A stretch of 64,000 nt of DNA from Paracoccaceae bacterium (GCA_021775315.1 JAJFIC010000091.1:56263-120262), one strand, 5' to 3'; counted from the first letter of the stretch, positions 7,751-18,463 are shown. A program made the numbers and translations. Notes: generated by a model not told the origin, from the letters alone.

Positions 7751-9187
7751 ATGGCCGTGCAGAAAATGTTGAAGTTCTTGGATTTGTCGCGCGACATGCC
7801 GCCCAAAAGGGACGCAGAGAAACGCGGACACGACTATAAAGAGATCTATGCTGAATTCGCCGACGCCAAAGCGAAGGAGCAGGCCAGCCGCTGTTCGCAA
7901 TGCGGCGTGCCCTATTGCCAAACGCATTGTCCGCTGCACAACAACATTCCGGACTGGCTGCGGCTGACGGCTGAAAACCGGCTGCAAGAGGCTTATGAGC
8001 TTAGTCAGGCAACCAATACGTTCCCTGAAATTTGCGGTCGCATTTGCCCGCAAGATCGTCTGTGCGAAGGCAATTGCGTGATCGAACAATCTGGCCATGG
8101 GACAGTTACCATCGGGTCGATTGAAAAATATATTACTGACAGCGCGTGGGAAAACGGCTGGGTCAAACCGATTGCTCCTTTTGCGGAACGCAACGAAAGC
8201 GTTGGCATCATCGGCGCTGGTCCCGGTGGTTTGGCCGCTGCTGACGTGCTGCGCCGCGCAGGGGTTCAGGTGACGATCTATGATCGCTGGGATCGCGCGG
8301 GCGGCTTGCTGACCTACGGTATTCCAGGTTTCAAGTTGGAAAAAGACGTGGTGATGCGTCGGATCAAACAATTGGAAGATGGCGGTGCGAATTTTGTGCT
8401 GAATTGCAATGTCGGTCAGGACATCGGATTTGCCGACCTGCAGGCCAAGCACGACGCGGTATTGATTGCGACCGGCGTTTACAAATCCCGCGATCTTGGC
8501 GGGCCGGGCGCCGGGTTGGATGGCATTGTCACGGCACTTAATTACCTGACAGCATCTAACCGGTTGAATTTTGGCGATAAAGTACCGGAAATCGAAAACG
8601 GCGAACTGTCTGCCGAGGGTAAAAATGTGGTGGTGATCGGCGGTGGCGACACGGCGATGGACTGCGTTCGTACGGCTGTGCGGCAGGGCGCGACCTCGGT
8701 CAAATGTCTGTATCGCCGGGATCGTGCGAACATGCCGGGTTCCGTACGTGAAACCGCCAACGCGGAAGAAGAAGGGGTCGAATTTGTCTGGCTGGCTGCG
8801 CCAAAGGGGTTTGTCGGCGAAACAAATGTCACCGGGGTCAAGGTCGCAAAGATGCGGCTTGGCGCGCCTGACGCAAGTGGCCGCCAATCGCCGGAAGAGA
8901 TCGCGGATGCAGATTACACTGAAAAGGCCGATCTTGTGATCAAGGCATTGGGTTTTGAGCCTGAGGATCTGCCGACGCTGTGGAACCAGCCCGACTTGGC
9001 AGTGACCCGCTGGGGCACCGTTTCGGCGGATTTCCAGACGCACAAAACGCCAATGGACGGGGTTTATGCCGTGGGCGACATCGTTCGTGGCGCATCTCTT
9101 GTTGTATGGGCGATTGCCGATGGGCGAGGCGCTGCTGACAGCATTCTGACGGACCTGAACAACCGCGCAACCATCGCTGCCGAATAG
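7751..9187 (+). CDS. gltD: Glutamate synthase, NADPH small (beta) chain
   Basis: 478 residues. An N-terminal [4Fe-4S] region has Cys48, 51, 56 and 60 and a second set at Cys95, 99, 105 and 109. This is followed by a FAD-binding GAGPGG (155-160) and an NADPH-binding GGGDTAMD. The protein oxidises NADPH and passes electrons to the large chain GltB, which makes two glutamates from glutamine and 2-oxoglutarate. The ATG at 7751 (MAVQKMLKF) is chosen over the upstream ATG at 7682, whose extra 23 residues are unlike the family. gltB lies 1.2 kb downstream on the same strand, separated by two small genes. Confidence 0.96.
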   Translation: MAVQKMLKFLDLSRDMPPKRDAEKRGHDYKEIYAEFADAKAKEQASRCSQCGVPYCQTHCPLHNNIPDWLRLTAENRLQEAYELSQATNTFPEICGRICPQDRLCEGNCVIEQSGHGTVTIGSIEKYITDSAWENGWVKPIAPFAERNESVGIIGAGPGGLAAADVLRRAGVQVTIYDRWDRAGGLLTYGIPGFKLEKDVVMRRIKQLEDGGANFVLNCNVGQDIGFADLQAKHDAVLIATGVYKSRDLGGPGAGLDGIVTALNYLTASNRLNFGDKVPEIENGELSAEGKNVVVIGGGDTAMDCVRTAVRQGATSVKCLYRRDRANMPGSVRETANAEEEGVEFVWLAAPKGFVGETNVTGVKVAKMRLGAPDASGRQSPEEIADADYTEKADLVIKALGFEPEDLPTLWNQPDLAVTRWGTVSADFQTHKTPMDGVYAVGDIVRGASLVVWAIADGRGAADSILTDLNNRATIAAE

Positions 9188-9216
9188 GCCCAAAACCAAC
9201 GCACTGAAAGAAAGCC

Positions 9217-9972
9217 GTGACGACCATCACACCAATTGAAACCCTGTTTGAAACGGACCATCTGCGGATCAGCTATCTGCCGGGTGACGGTGATGGCATG
9301 GTCGTGGCGTTCACGGGTATCAAACAGCAATTGGGTAAAATTCAGGACGAGGAATTCATCGGAATCGGGTCGCAACATCGCGAAAACCATGTGGTTTTTG
9401 TGACGGACAAGCAGTGCAGTTGGTATTCGCATCCCGACCTGCCCGGCCAAATTGTTGAACAGGTTTTGCGCGTTGCGACCGCAAAAGGCGTGACCAGCAT
9501 GTTGACCCTTGGAAACAGCATGGGCGGATATGGGGCCTTGCTGTTTGCCGAACGGTTGAACGCATCGGTCGCTATCGGGTTTTCGCCGCAATATTCAATG
9601 CACCACGACGTCATTGCGGACGGGCGGTGGAAAAGGTTCCGACCGTTTATGTTTGATGCTGGCCTGGACTCGCTTGGCAACCATTTGACCGGAAAGCTTC
9701 CGACCTTTGCCTTGCTTGGGGCGCGGGAAGCTATGGATATGGAGCATCTCAACCTGTTAAAAAACCTCGGCCATACGGTCATCTGGAAGATGGAACGCTG
9801 TGGCCATGGCGTTGCCGCGTTCCTGAAGGATCGAAACATCCTGAGCGAGGTTTTTGGTGCAATGAAGGCCGTCGACCACAACCGTCTTACCACCCTACTG
9901 GGTGAATTCGGTTTGGCGATCTATCCATCTGATCAACCTGCAAATACCCGCGGGATTGAGGTGTCGCTATGA
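9217..9972 (+). CDS. Alpha/beta-hydrolase-like protein of unknown substrate
   Basis: 251 residues, GTG start with a weak gaaag ribosome site. The nucleophile elbow GNSMGGYGAL is clear, and a later His in ERCGHGVAAF, with acidic residues in GAREAMDMEH, could complete a catalytic triad. The fold is therefore alpha/beta hydrolase, but the substrate is unknown. It starts 29 bases after gltD, and its stop overlaps the next gene (ATGA), so it is probably co-transcribed with gltD. No signal peptide is visible, so it should be cytoplasmic. Confidence 0.7.
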   Translation: MTTITPIETLFETDHLRISYLPGDGDGMVVAFTGIKQQLGKIQDEEFIGIGSQHRENHVVFVTDKQCSWYSHPDLPGQIVEQVLRVATAKGVTSMLTLGNSMGGYGALLFAERLNASVAIGFSPQYSMHHDVIADGRWKRFRPFMFDAGLDSLGNHLTGKLPTFALLGAREAMDMEHLNLLKNLGHTVIWKMERCGHGVAAFLKDRNILSEVFGAMKAVDHNRLTTLLGEFGLAIYPSDQPANTRGIEVSL

Positions 9973-10406
9973 CCGACAGAACCGGGCATTGCCTGTGCGG
10001 TGCCGTTTCTTTTAAGGCAAAAAACGCCGGGTCTGAATTTGGCACCTGTCATTGCAAGATGTGCCAGCGATGGGCGGGCTCATCCTTTTCGGGTCTACAC
10101 GTGGCCACCGCCGATCTGGTCGTTTCTGGCACCGAAAGTATCAGCGTTTTCAAAAGCTCAGACTGGGCAGAACGGGCGCATTGCACGAAATGCGGATCGG
10201 CCCTGTGGTACAGGCTGACGGCAGGTCGTTTTGCAGGCTCCACATCGGTGGCCATTGGTTTGCTGGATGACACCCAAGGCCTGACTTTGGCCCGGGAATA
10301 TTTTGTTGATTACAAGAATAGCGCGAACGCATTGCCCGAGGGCAGAAAACAAATGACCGAAGCAGACATGATTGCCATGTTCACTTCCTCGGACGGAAAG
10401 GCCTAA
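9969..10406 (+). CDS. GFA/CENP-V family zinc protein
   Basis: 145 residues. The GFA fold motifs are present: GHCLCGAV near the N-terminus, CHCKMCQRW around residues 27-35, and CTKCGSALWYR. The cysteines of these motifs bind zinc in this family. Some members are annotated as glutathione-dependent formaldehyde-activating enzymes, but most have no proven function, and that label should not be taken over here. It overlaps the preceding hydrolase gene by four bases, and gltB starts three bases after its stop, so it sits inside the glt transcription unit. Confidence 0.85.
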   Translation: MTDRTGHCLCGAVSFKAKNAGSEFGTCHCKMCQRWAGSSFSGLHVATADLVVSGTESISVFKSSDWAERAHCTKCGSALWYRLTAGRFAGSTSVAIGLLDDTQGLTLAREYFVDYKNSANALPEGRKQMTEADMIAMFTSSDGKA

Positions 10407-10409
10407 GAC

Positions 10410-13400
10410 ATGACCAAATTCGACGAAAACTGGGCAGTCGAGCAGCAGAAAAAGCGCGAAGAACTGGCGCAAAACGGCATGTACCGGGCCGAGGACGAGC
10501 ATTCTTCGTGCGGGGTTGGGTTGGTTGTGTCGATCGACGGCAAAGCGTCAAGACAAGTGGTCGAACATGGGATTGATGCGCTCAAGGCGGTCTGGCATCG
10601 CGGTGCTGTGGATGCCGATGGCAAAACCGGCGACGGCGCGGGTATCCACGTTCAAATTCCGATCAAGTTCTTTTACAACCAGATTAAACGCACCGGTCAT
10701 CACCCGGACAGCAGCCGCCTGATCGCGGTCGGTCAGGTGTTCCTGCCGCGCACGGATTTCGGCGCGCAGGAAACCTGCCGCACGATTGTTGAATCCGAAG
10801 TGTTAAACATGGGCTATCACATATACGGTTGGCGACATGTGCCGGTTGATGTGACCTGTTTGGGTGAAAAGGCCAATGCAACCCGGCCCGAGATTGAACA
10901 AATCCTGATTTCTAACACCAAAGGCGTGGACGAAGAAACCTTTGAACGCGAGCTTTATGTTATCCGTCGCCGGATTGAAAAAGCAGCGGCCGAAGCGCAG
11001 GTTTACGATCTTTACATCTGTTCGCTGTCCTGCCGGTCGATCATCTACAAAGGCATGATGTTGGCGGAACAAGTGGCCGTGTTTTATCCTGATCTGATGG
11101 ACCCGGGATTTGAAAGCGCCTTTGCGATTTATCACCAGCGCTATTCAACCAACACATTTCCACAGTGGTGGCTGGCCCAGCCATTTCGGATGCTGGCCCA
11201 TAATGGCGAGATAAACACGCTAAAGGGCAACCTCAACTGGATGCGGTCGCATGAAATTCGCATGGCCAGCCGGACATTTGGTGACCACGCTGAAGACATC
11301 AAACCCATCGTAGCACAGGGGTCCAGCGACAGCGCCGCCCTTGATGCAGTGTTCGAGGTGATGGTGCGTGCCGGACGCAACGCGCCGATGGCGAAAACCA
11401 TGATGGTGCCGGAAAGCTGGTCAAATTCGATCGTTGAAATGCCAAAGGCGTGGCAGGACATGTATGCCTATTGCAACTCTGTGATGGAACCATGGGACGG
11501 CCCGGCGGCGCTGGCGATGACCGATGGGCGTTGGGTTTGCGCCGGGCTTGACCGTAATGGATTGCGGCCAATGCGGTATGTGGTTACCGGCGACGGATTG
11601 GTGATCGCAGGTTCTGAAACCGGTATGGTGCCAACGGACGAGGTGAAAGTCATTGAAAAGGGCGCACTGGGTCCGGGCCAGATGATCGCCGTTGACATGG
11701 AAGACGGGCGTCTGTTGCACGACACTGAAATCAAGGATGAACTGGCGGCGGCGCGGCCATTTGGTGATTGGGTCGGCTCTATTCTGGATCTTGAGACTGA
11801 AACCAGCGGCGTTACGGAAAAGCCTTTGTTCACCGGTGCCGACCTGCGCACACGCCAGATCGCGGCGGGATATACGATTGAGGAACTGGAACAAATCCTG
11901 CACCCGATGGCGGAAGATGGCAAAGAAACCCTTGCTTCGATGGGCGACGACACACCCTCGGCTGTGCTGTCGGACATGTACCGCCCACTTAGCCATTTCT
12001 TCCGGCAAAACTTTAGCCAGGTGACCAACCCACCGATTGACAGCCTGCGCGAGCATCGGGTGATGAGCCTGAAAACCCGGTTTGGCAATCTGCGCAATGT
12101 GCTGGACGAAAGCAATGAGCAGACGGAAATTCTGTTGCTCGACAGCCCTTTTGTGTCGAACGCCAAATTTGGTGAAATGGTCAAACATTTTGGTGACACG
12201 GTCGAGGAAATCGACTGTTCCTTTGCGCGTGAAGGTGGGCAGGGTGCGCTGGGTCTGGCGCTGGAAAAACTGCGCGCCGAGGCTGAAGATGCGGTTCGTG
12301 CCGGGGCTATGCATTTGATCCTGACAGATCATTATCAGGGACAGGATCGTGTGCCGATGCCAATGATTTTGGCGACTTCGGCGGTGCATTCATGGCTAAC
12401 CCGCAAGGGCTTGCGGACGTTTTGTTCGCTGAATGTCAGGTCGGCGGAATGTGTTGACCCGCATTACTTTGCGGTTCTGATCGGTGCCGGGGCGACAACC
12501 GTTAACGCCTATCTGGCGCAGGATTCATTGGCTGACCGGGTCGAACGCGGCTTGCTTGACGGGCCATTGAACGCGGTCGTTGGCCGTTACGGCGAAGCGG
12601 TCAATCAGGGTCTGCTGAAAATCATGTCGAAAATGGGCATATCGGTGATTTCGTCCTATCGGGGTGGCCTCAATTTTGAGGCCGTCGGCTTAAGCCGGTC
12701 GCTGGTTGCGGAATATTTCCCGGGAATGCCAAGCCGGATTTCCGGCATCGGTGTATCGGGTATCCAGCGCAAGATTTCAAAAGTTCACGCGCACGGCTGG
12801 CTGGGCGGTTCGGACGTTCTGCCAATTGGTGGGTTTTACAAGGCGCGGCGTTCTGGTGAAAGCCACGCATGGCAAGCGGGCAATATGCATCTTTTGCAGT
12901 CCGCCTGCGATCAGGCGTCGTTTGATCTGTGGAAGCAGTATTCGGCCAAGATGCAGTCAAATCCACCGATCCATCTGCGCGATTTGCTGGACTTTCAACC
13001 AAAGGCCAGCCCGGTTCCGCTGGAAGAGGTCGAAAGCATCACGTCGATCCGCAAACGGTTCGTCACGCCGGGCATGTCGCTGGGCGCGCTTAGCCCTGAG
13101 GCGCATAAAACCCTGAATGTGGCGATGAACCGGATCGGGGCAAAGTCTGACAGCGGCGAAGGCGGCGAAGATCCAGCCCATTTCGTGCCGGAACCGAATG
13201 GCGATAACCCAAGTGCCAAGATCAAACAGGTGGCAAGTGGCCGCTTTGGCGTCACGGCGGAGTACCTGAACCATTGTGAAGAGCTGGAAATTAAAGTCGC
13301 GCAAGGGGCCAAGCCCGGCGAGGGTGGCCAGTTGCCGGGCATCAAAGTGACCGAACTGATTGCGCGGCTGCGTCATTCGACCAAAGGGGTGACTCTGATC

Positions 13401-14948
13401 AGCCCGCCGCCGCATCACGACATCTATTCGATCGAAGACTTGGCGCAATTAATCTATGATCTTAAGCAGATAAACCCTAAAGCTAAGGTAACGGTGAAAC
13501 TTGTGGCCAGCAGCGGCGTCGGCACGATTGCGGCTGGTGTGGCTAAGGCCAAGGCGGATGTTATCCTGATTTCCGGGCATAATGGCGGCACCGGGGCCAG
13601 CCCTGCAACCAGCATCAAATATGCCGGCCTACCGTGGGAAATGGGCCTGACCGAGGCGCATCAGGTTCTGGCGATGAACAACCTGCGCGACCGTGTGACG
13701 CTGCGCACGGATGGCGGCTTAAGGACCGGGCGCGACATCGTGATGGCGGCCATGATGGGGGCCGAAGAGTTCGGCATCGGCACCGCCGCACTGATCGCGA
13801 TGGGCTGCATCATGGTGCGCCAATGTCAAAGTAACACCTGTCCTGTCGGGGTGTGTGTTCAGGACGAACGCCTGCGCAAGAAGTTTACCGGGACGGCGGA
13901 TAAAGTGGTCAACCTGATCACGTTTTACGCTCAGGAAGTGCGGGAAATTCTGGCCTCGATCGGGGCGCGGTCGTTGGACGAGGTTATCGGCCGTGCCGAT
14001 CTGCTCAGCCAGGTCTCGCGCGGCTCGGCGCATCTGGATGATCTTGATCTGAACCCGATGCTGATCACGGTCGATGAGGATCATTCGATCAAATACAACC
14101 TTGGCAAACCGCGCCAGGATGTGCCCGACACTTTGGACGCAGAAATCGTACGCGACGCTGAGCCGTTCTTTAAGGATGGCGAAAAGATGCAGTTGTCTTA
14201 TTCGGTGCAAAACACGCATCGTACAATCGGCACGCGGGTTTCCAGCCACATCGTGAAACGGTTTGGTATGCGAAATGATCTGCAACCTGACCACCTGACC
14301 GTCAAATTGACAGGGTCCGCCGGACAGTCACTTGGCGCCTTTGCAGCGCCGGGCCTCAAGCTGGAGGTGTCAGGCGACGCTAACGATTATGTCGGCAAAG
14401 GTCTGTCAGGCGGTGTGATTGTCGTGCGTCCGCCACTGGTTTCACCGCTGGTTGCGGCAGACAACACGATAATCGGCAACACGGTTCTTTACGGCGCGAC
14501 CGATGGCATGCTGTTTGCCAATGGCCGCGCGGGCGAGCGGTTCGCCGTTCGAAATTCCGGTGCTCGCGTTGTGGTCGAAGGGTGTGGATCAAACGGCTGT
14601 GAATACATGACCGGCGGGGTTGCGGTTATTCTGGGCAGTATTGGTACAAATTTCGGCGCAGGTATGACGGGCGGTATGGCCTATATCTATGATCCGGACA
14701 GCGAAGTTTCGGATTATATCAACAAGGAATCGTTGGTCACTTGTCCGGTCACCTCGCCCCATTGGGAGGCAGAGCTGAAGGCCCTGATCACCCAACATCA
14801 GCACGAAACCCGCTCAGTTCGTGCGCGGGATATTCTGCAACATTGGGACGAGGAAAAGACCAAATTCCTACAGATTTGCCCGAAAGAAATGCTGGCAAAT
14901 CTGGCGCATCCCTTATCCGACGAAAAGGACGTCAGCCTAAGCGCGTAG
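10410..14948 (+). CDS. gltB: Glutamate synthase, large (alpha) chain
   Basis: 1512 residues, normal for the large chain. Cys34 in SSCGVG is the expected N-terminal nucleophile of the glutaminase domain after removal of a 33-residue propeptide. The central and FMN domains follow (GEGGEDP, SGHNGGTGASP, LRTDGGLRTG). The [3Fe-4S] cysteines are Cys1133, Cys1139 and Cys1144, and a C-terminal beta-helix domain rich in Gly follows. It makes glutamate from glutamine and 2-oxoglutarate with electrons from GltD, in the cytoplasm. Starts with ATG three bases after the GFA gene. Confidence 0.97.
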   Translation: MTKFDENWAVEQQKKREELAQNGMYRAEDEHSSCGVGLVVSIDGKASRQVVEHGIDALKAVWHRGAVDADGKTGDGAGIHVQIPIKFFYNQIKRTGHHPDSSRLIAVGQVFLPRTDFGAQETCRTIVESEVLNMGYHIYGWRHVPVDVTCLGEKANATRPEIEQILISNTKGVDEETFERELYVIRRRIEKAAAEAQVYDLYICSLSCRSIIYKGMMLAEQVAVFYPDLMDPGFESAFAIYHQRYSTNTFPQWWLAQPFRMLAHNGEINTLKGNLNWMRSHEIRMASRTFGDHAEDIKPIVAQGSSDSAALDAVFEVMVRAGRNAPMAKTMMVPESWSNSIVEMPKAWQDMYAYCNSVMEPWDGPAALAMTDGRWVCAGLDRNGLRPMRYVVTGDGLVIAGSETGMVPTDEVKVIEKGALGPGQMIAVDMEDGRLLHDTEIKDELAAARPFGDWVGSILDLETETSGVTEKPLFTGADLRTRQIAAGYTIEELEQILHPMAEDGKETLASMGDDTPSAVLSDMYRPLSHFFRQNFSQVTNPPIDSLREHRVMSLKTRFGNLRNVLDESNEQTEILLLDSPFVSNAKFGEMVKHFGDTVEEIDCSFAREGGQGALGLALEKLRAEAEDAVRAGAMHLILTDHYQGQDRVPMPMILATSAVHSWLTRKGLRTFCSLNVRSAECVDPHYFAVLIGAGATTVNAYLAQDSLADRVERGLLDGPLNAVVGRYGEAVNQGLLKIMSKMGISVISSYRGGLNFEAVGLSRSLVAEYFPGMPSRISGIGVSGIQRKISKVHAHGWLGGSDVLPIGGFYKARRSGESHAWQAGNMHLLQSACDQASFDLWKQYSAKMQSNPPIHLRDLLDFQPKASPVPLEEVESITSIRKRFVTPGMSLGALSPEAHKTLNVAMNRIGAKSDSGEGGEDPAHFVPEPNGDNPSAKIKQVASGRFGVTAEYLNHCEELEIKVAQGAKPGEGGQLPGIKVTELIARLRHSTKGVTLISPPPHHDIYSIEDLAQLIYDLKQINPKAKVTVKLVASSGVGTIAAGVAKAKADVILISGHNGGTGASPATSIKYAGLPWEMGLTEAHQVLAMNNLRDRVTLRTDGGLRTGRDIVMAAMMGAEEFGIGTAALIAMGCIMVRQCQSNTCPVGVCVQDERLRKKFTGTADKVVNLITFYAQEVREILASIGARSLDEVIGRADLLSQVSRGSAHLDDLDLNPMLITVDEDHSIKYNLGKPRQDVPDTLDAEIVRDAEPFFKDGEKMQLSYSVQNTHRTIGTRVSSHIVKRFGMRNDLQPDHLTVKLTGSAGQSLGAFAAPGLKLEVSGDANDYVGKGLSGGVIVVRPPLVSPLVAADNTIIGNTVLYGATDGMLFANGRAGERFAVRNSGARVVVEGCGSNGCEYMTGGVAVILGSIGTNFGAGMTGGMAYIYDPDSEVSDYINKESLVTCPVTSPHWEAELKALITQHQHETRSVRARDILQHWDEEKTKFLQICPKEMLANLAHPLSDEKDVSLSA

Positions 14949-15036
14949 ATCCGGATTTGGGGCGCATTTGTCGGGATGGCGCGCCGGGTGCTTCTGATGA
15001 CTTTCATAATATTGCTGGGCCACCTATAGATAGGGC

Positions 15037-15789
15037 GTGGCAGTGAAGAAAAAGAAACAGTCAGGCAGGGCGCGCAAGTCGCGCAAATCGCCCAAACCGG
15101 GGTTCGTACGAACGCAGCTCCGTCTGGTTGTGCGCGTGGCGGCACGGATATTCTGGGGCCTGCTTGGGATTCAGGCGCTCTTGGTTTTTGTGCTGGCCTT
15201 TGTGAACCCGCCGACAAATTTCTACATGCAAAGTGAAAGCCGCCGACTGGGCGGTGTGAAACAGGACTGGGTCGCGATCGAGGATTTCTCGGGCCATATG
15301 GGACGGGCCGTTGTGGCTGCAGAAGACGCGAATTTCTGTCAGCATTGGGGGTTTGATCTGGCAGCGATCCGTTCGGTGGTGACCAGTGGCTCGGGCCGGT
15401 TGCGCGGGGCTTCGACCTTGTCACAGCAAGTGGCGAAAAACGTGTTTTTGTGGCCAGCACGGTCGTGGATTCGCAAGGTGCTAGAGGCCGAAACGACACT
15501 GATGATCGAATTGTTCTGGTCCAAACGGCGCATTGTCGAGGTTTACATCAACGTCGCTGAATTTGACGAAGGCGTGTTTGGCGCTGGCGCTGCCGGGCCG
15601 CATTATTTCGGTGTTAAAGCCGGGGATCTGACTCTGCATCAGGCGGCACGTCTGGCGGCAGTTTTGCCCAATCCCAAAAAGCGTTCGGCGGTAAATCCTT
15701 CCGGCAGCACACGCAAACGCGCGCGCGCTATCATTCGGGGCGCGCAAACGATTGAGGCGGATGGCCGGGATGATTGTTTCAGCGGTTGA
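15037..15789 (+). CDS. mtgA: Monofunctional peptidoglycan glycosyltransferase
   Basis: 250 residues, GTG start. A short basic N-terminus is followed by one membrane helix (about residues 34-57) and a GT51 transglycosylase domain. Visible GT51 motifs are AAEDANFCQHWGFD with the catalytic Glu, RGASTLSQQVAKN, and KRRIVEVYINVAEF. There is no transpeptidase domain, which distinguishes MtgA from class A PBPs. It polymerises lipid II into glycan strands at the periplasmic face of the inner membrane. It stands 88 bases after gltB and may have its own promoter. Confidence 0.93.
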   Translation: MAVKKKKQSGRARKSRKSPKPGFVRTQLRLVVRVAARIFWGLLGIQALLVFVLAFVNPPTNFYMQSESRRLGGVKQDWVAIEDFSGHMGRAVVAAEDANFCQHWGFDLAAIRSVVTSGSGRLRGASTLSQQVAKNVFLWPARSWIRKVLEAETTLMIELFWSKRRIVEVYINVAEFDEGVFGAGAAGPHYFGVKAGDLTLHQAARLAAVLPNPKKRSAVNPSGSTRKRARAIIRGAQTIEADGRDDCFSG

Positions 15790-15846
15790 AATGACCCCGG
15801 CGAACAGGCAAACAGGCGTTAAGCGCGAATAACCGGCAGATTTGAC

Positions 15847-16512
15847 ATGCACCGTTTGTACCATATCCCCCTATCCCCTTTTTGCCGCAAGGTGCGCCTT
15901 GTTCTGGCTGAAAAGAAGATCGAGGTTGAACTTGTGGAAGAGCGTTATTGGGAAAAACGCAAAGATTTCACCCTGATGAACCCGGCTGGCATGGTGCCTG
16001 TGTTGCGGGCTGATGGTCTGGTGTTATCCGAAAGCACGGCGATCTGTGAATATCTGGAAGAGGTGCATCCCGAACCCGCGCTGATGCCAGTCGCCCCTGC
16101 CGAGCGGGCCGAGGTCAGGCGGCTGAATTCGTGGTTTGACGACAAGTTCCACCGCGAAGTGACGGCCAATCTGCTTTATGAACGGGTGAACAAAAAGATC
16201 TCGCAATCGGGTTATCCTGACAGCAAGAACGTCAAAGCGGGCTCTAAAAACATCAAATTTCATCTCGATTATCTGACTTGGCTGTTGGAACAGCGGCGTT
16301 GGTTGGCTGGTGATCGTCTGACGTTGGCGGATTTTTCAGCCGCAGCACAACTGTCTTGTCTTGACTATATCCGCGACGTAGACTGGGACCGCTCGGCACT
16401 GGTAAAAGACTGGTACGCAACGATAAAATCGCGACCCGCATTCCGGTCGTTGTTGGCGGATAACATACCGGGTTTTCCGCAGCCCGACCATTACGCGGAC
16501 CTTGATTTTTGA
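15847..16512 (+). CDS. fzlA: FzlA-like GST-fold protein (FtsZ-binding division factor)
   Basis: 221 residues with an N-terminal thioredoxin-like and a C-terminal helical GST domain ([37 protein letters not shown]). Several features match, from memory, the alphaproteobacterial cell-division protein FzlA rather than a catalytic GST: the [10 protein letters not shown] start region, [10 protein letters not shown], and above all the conserved tail PDHYADLDF. In Caulobacter, FzlA binds FtsZ filaments and activates FtsW/FtsI. The stop overlaps the TTG start of queG. A plain glutathione S-transferase is the alternative. Confidence 0.72.
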   Translation: MHRLYHIPLSPFCRKVRLVLAEKKIEVELVEERYWEKRKDFTLMNPAGMVPVLRADGLVLSESTAICEYLEEVHPEPALMPVAPAERAEVRRLNSWFDDKFHREVTANLLYERVNKKISQSGYPDSKNVKAGSKNIKFHLDYLTWLLEQRRWLAGDRLTLADFSAAAQLSCLDYIRDVDWDRSALVKDWYATIKSRPAFRSLLADNIPGFPQPDHYADLDF

Positions 16513-17585
16513 CGGCCTTAACGGCGTCCCTTAAGGAAAAGGCCCTAAGCGAAGGGTTTAGCGCGGTGCGGGTTTGCGGGCCTGAGGATATCCCTAAAGC
16601 GGCTCAGCGGTTGCAGGCATATGTGGATGCCGGGCATCACGGTCAGATGGGCTGGATGGAACAGCGAATGGCTTGGCGGGGTGATCCGACGGCGTTGTGG
16701 CCCGAGGCGCGTTCCGTCGTGATGTTGGCGGAAAGCTATGGGCCGGATCACGATCCGCTGGCGGTTTTGCAACAGTCGGACCGCGGGGCGATATCGGTTT
16801 ACGCCCAAAATAAAGATTACCATGATCTGTTGAAAAAGCGCCTGAAACGGGTGGGCCGCTGGCTGGTTGAGCAAAACGCCGGGGCCGAGATTAAGGTATT
16901 TGTCGACACCGCCCCGGTGATGGAAAAACCGCTTGGACAGGCGGCGGGGCTTGGTTGGCAGGGCAAGCACAGCAATCTGGTCAGCCGCGAGTTGGGCAGT
17001 TGGTTTTTTCTGGGGGCGATTTTCACCACCTTGCCCTTGCAGCGGGACGCGCCCGAAATCGACCATTGTGGCTCGTGCCAAGCCTGCCTTGATGTGTGCC
17101 CAACAGATGCGTTTGTGGCGCCCTATCGGCTGGATGCGCGGCGGTGTATTTCTTATTTGACGATCGAACATTCCGGTCCGGTTGATGAAGACCTGCGCGC
17201 CCTTCTTGGCAATCGAATTTATGGCTGTGATGATTGTTTGGCGGTGTGTCCGTGGAACAAATTCGCCGCCATCGCGACCGAGATCGGGTATCACGGACGC
17301 GCAGAATTGCAGGCGAGGAAACTGGCAGATCTGGTGCAGCTTGATGATGCCGGGTTCCGGACCTTGTTCTCAAAATCCCCGGTCAAACGTATCGGGCGCA
17401 ACCGGTTTGTGCGCAACGTTCTGTATGCCATTGGCAATTCCGGGGATGCCGGTTTGATTGGCGCGGCAACGGCTTTGCTGGCTGATGGCGATGATGTGGT
17501 TCAGGATGCAGCGGCTTGGGCGGTGTCGCGGCTGAAAGGCGTCTCTGACGGGGCAAATCAGGGAATAGATGATGAGCAACGATAA
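16509..17585 (+). CDS. queG: Epoxyqueuosine reductase
   Basis: 358 residues, starting with TTG in a TTGA overlap with fzlA. Two ferredoxin-like [4Fe-4S] motifs are present, [12 protein letters not shown] (about residues 187-198) and [11 protein letters not shown] (about 240-250). The cobalamin-binding N-terminal region and a HEAT-like C-terminal helix pair surround them, as in QueG. The enzyme reduces epoxyqueuosine to queuosine in the tRNA wobble position. The next gene begins 17 bases before this one ends, so fzlA, queG and the epimerase form one tight unit. Confidence 0.94.
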   Translation: MTALTASLKEKALSEGFSAVRVCGPEDIPKAAQRLQAYVDAGHHGQMGWMEQRMAWRGDPTALWPEARSVVMLAESYGPDHDPLAVLQQSDRGAISVYAQNKDYHDLLKKRLKRVGRWLVEQNAGAEIKVFVDTAPVMEKPLGQAAGLGWQGKHSNLVSRELGSWFFLGAIFTTLPLQRDAPEIDHCGSCQACLDVCPTDAFVAPYRLDARRCISYLTIEHSGPVDEDLRALLGNRIYGCDDCLAVCPWNKFAAIATEIGYHGRAELQARKLADLVQLDDAGFRTLFSKSPVKRIGRNRFVRNVLYAIGNSGDAGLIGAATALLADGDDVVQDAAAWAVSRLKGVSDGANQGIDDEQR

Positions 17586-18456
17586 AACCCTATTGGTATT
17601 CGGGCACGGTTACAGCGCCTCGGCGTTGTCGGTACTGTTGATCGCGGCAGGTTGGCGGGTGATCGGCACAACGCGTGACAAGGCGCGGTTGCCCGAAATG
17701 GCGGCTATTGGTGTTGAGGGGCGGCTGTGGTCAGGGGATGGACCCGCAGCAGATCTGGCGGGCGATTTGGCGCAAGCGTCGCATATCCTGTTGTCGGTTG
17801 CGCCGGGTGCGCCGGGTGATCCGGTTCTGAACGCATTTGGCGCGGATATTGCCGGATCTAATCGGCTGGAATGGTTGGGGTATCTGTCGACAACGGCGGT
17901 CTATGGCGATCATCAGGGCGGGCCGGTGGATGAGCTTACCCCGCTGAAACCCACGACGACGCGTGGTCAATGGCGCGTCGCCGCGGAGGCGGGTTGGACC
18001 GAGTTGTCCCAAAGTGGCGGGTTGCCTTTGCATATCTTCCGGCTTGCCGGGATTTACGGCCCCGGTCGTGGGCCGTTTGCCAAAGTGCGGGCAGGCACGG
18101 CACGGCGTATTATCAAGGCAGGGCAGGTCTTCAGCCGGATTCATCTGGATGACATCGCCCAGACATTGCTGGCGTCGATCAACCGCCCTGATCCCGGGGC
18201 GATTTACAATCTGTGCGATGATGAGGCGGCGCCGCCGCAGGACGTGATTGGGCTGGCGGCTGAATTGTTGGGCCTGCCGCTGCCTGAAGCGGTGGATTTT
18301 GACACGGCAGAGCTGTCACCGATGGCGCGCAGCTTTTACGGCGAATCAAAACGGGTTCGTAATGACAAGATCAAAACGAAACTGGGGGTCAGATTGCTGT
18401 ATCCGACTTACCGCGAAGGGCTGGCTGCCCTATTGGCCAAAGAAACCGAGGCCTGA
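17569..18456 (+). CDS. NAD(P)-dependent epimerase/dehydratase-like protein (YeeZ type)
   Basis: 295 residues of the extended SDR fold. The N-terminal [14 protein letters not shown] is a Rossmann variant with the first Gly replaced in the usual way for YeeZ-type proteins. A STTAVYG motif and a [11 protein letters not shown] motif follow. No substrate is known. Two ATG codons (17569, 17572) start it. The gene overlaps the last 17 bases of queG. A stem-loop lies directly after the stop. Confidence 0.78.
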   Translation: MMSNDKTLLVFGHGYSASALSVLLIAAGWRVIGTTRDKARLPEMAAIGVEGRLWSGDGPAADLAGDLAQASHILLSVAPGAPGDPVLNAFGADIAGSNRLEWLGYLSTTAVYGDHQGGPVDELTPLKPTTTRGQWRVAAEAGWTELSQSGGLPLHIFRLAGIYGPGRGPFAKVRAGTARRIIKAGQVFSRIHLDDIAQTLLASINRPDPGAIYNLCDDEAAPPQDVIGLAAELLGLPLPEAVDFDTAELSPMARSFYGESKRVRNDKIKTKLGVRLLYPTYREGLAALLAKETEA

Positions 18457-18463
18457 AACGACG

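Noticed and set aside
7691..9199. 502-residue open frame antisense to gltD
   Set aside because: It mirrors the codon pattern of gltD, has no motifs and no ribosome site.
11421..12389. 322-residue open frame antisense to gltB
   Set aside because: A shadow of gltB; the sequence has no family features.
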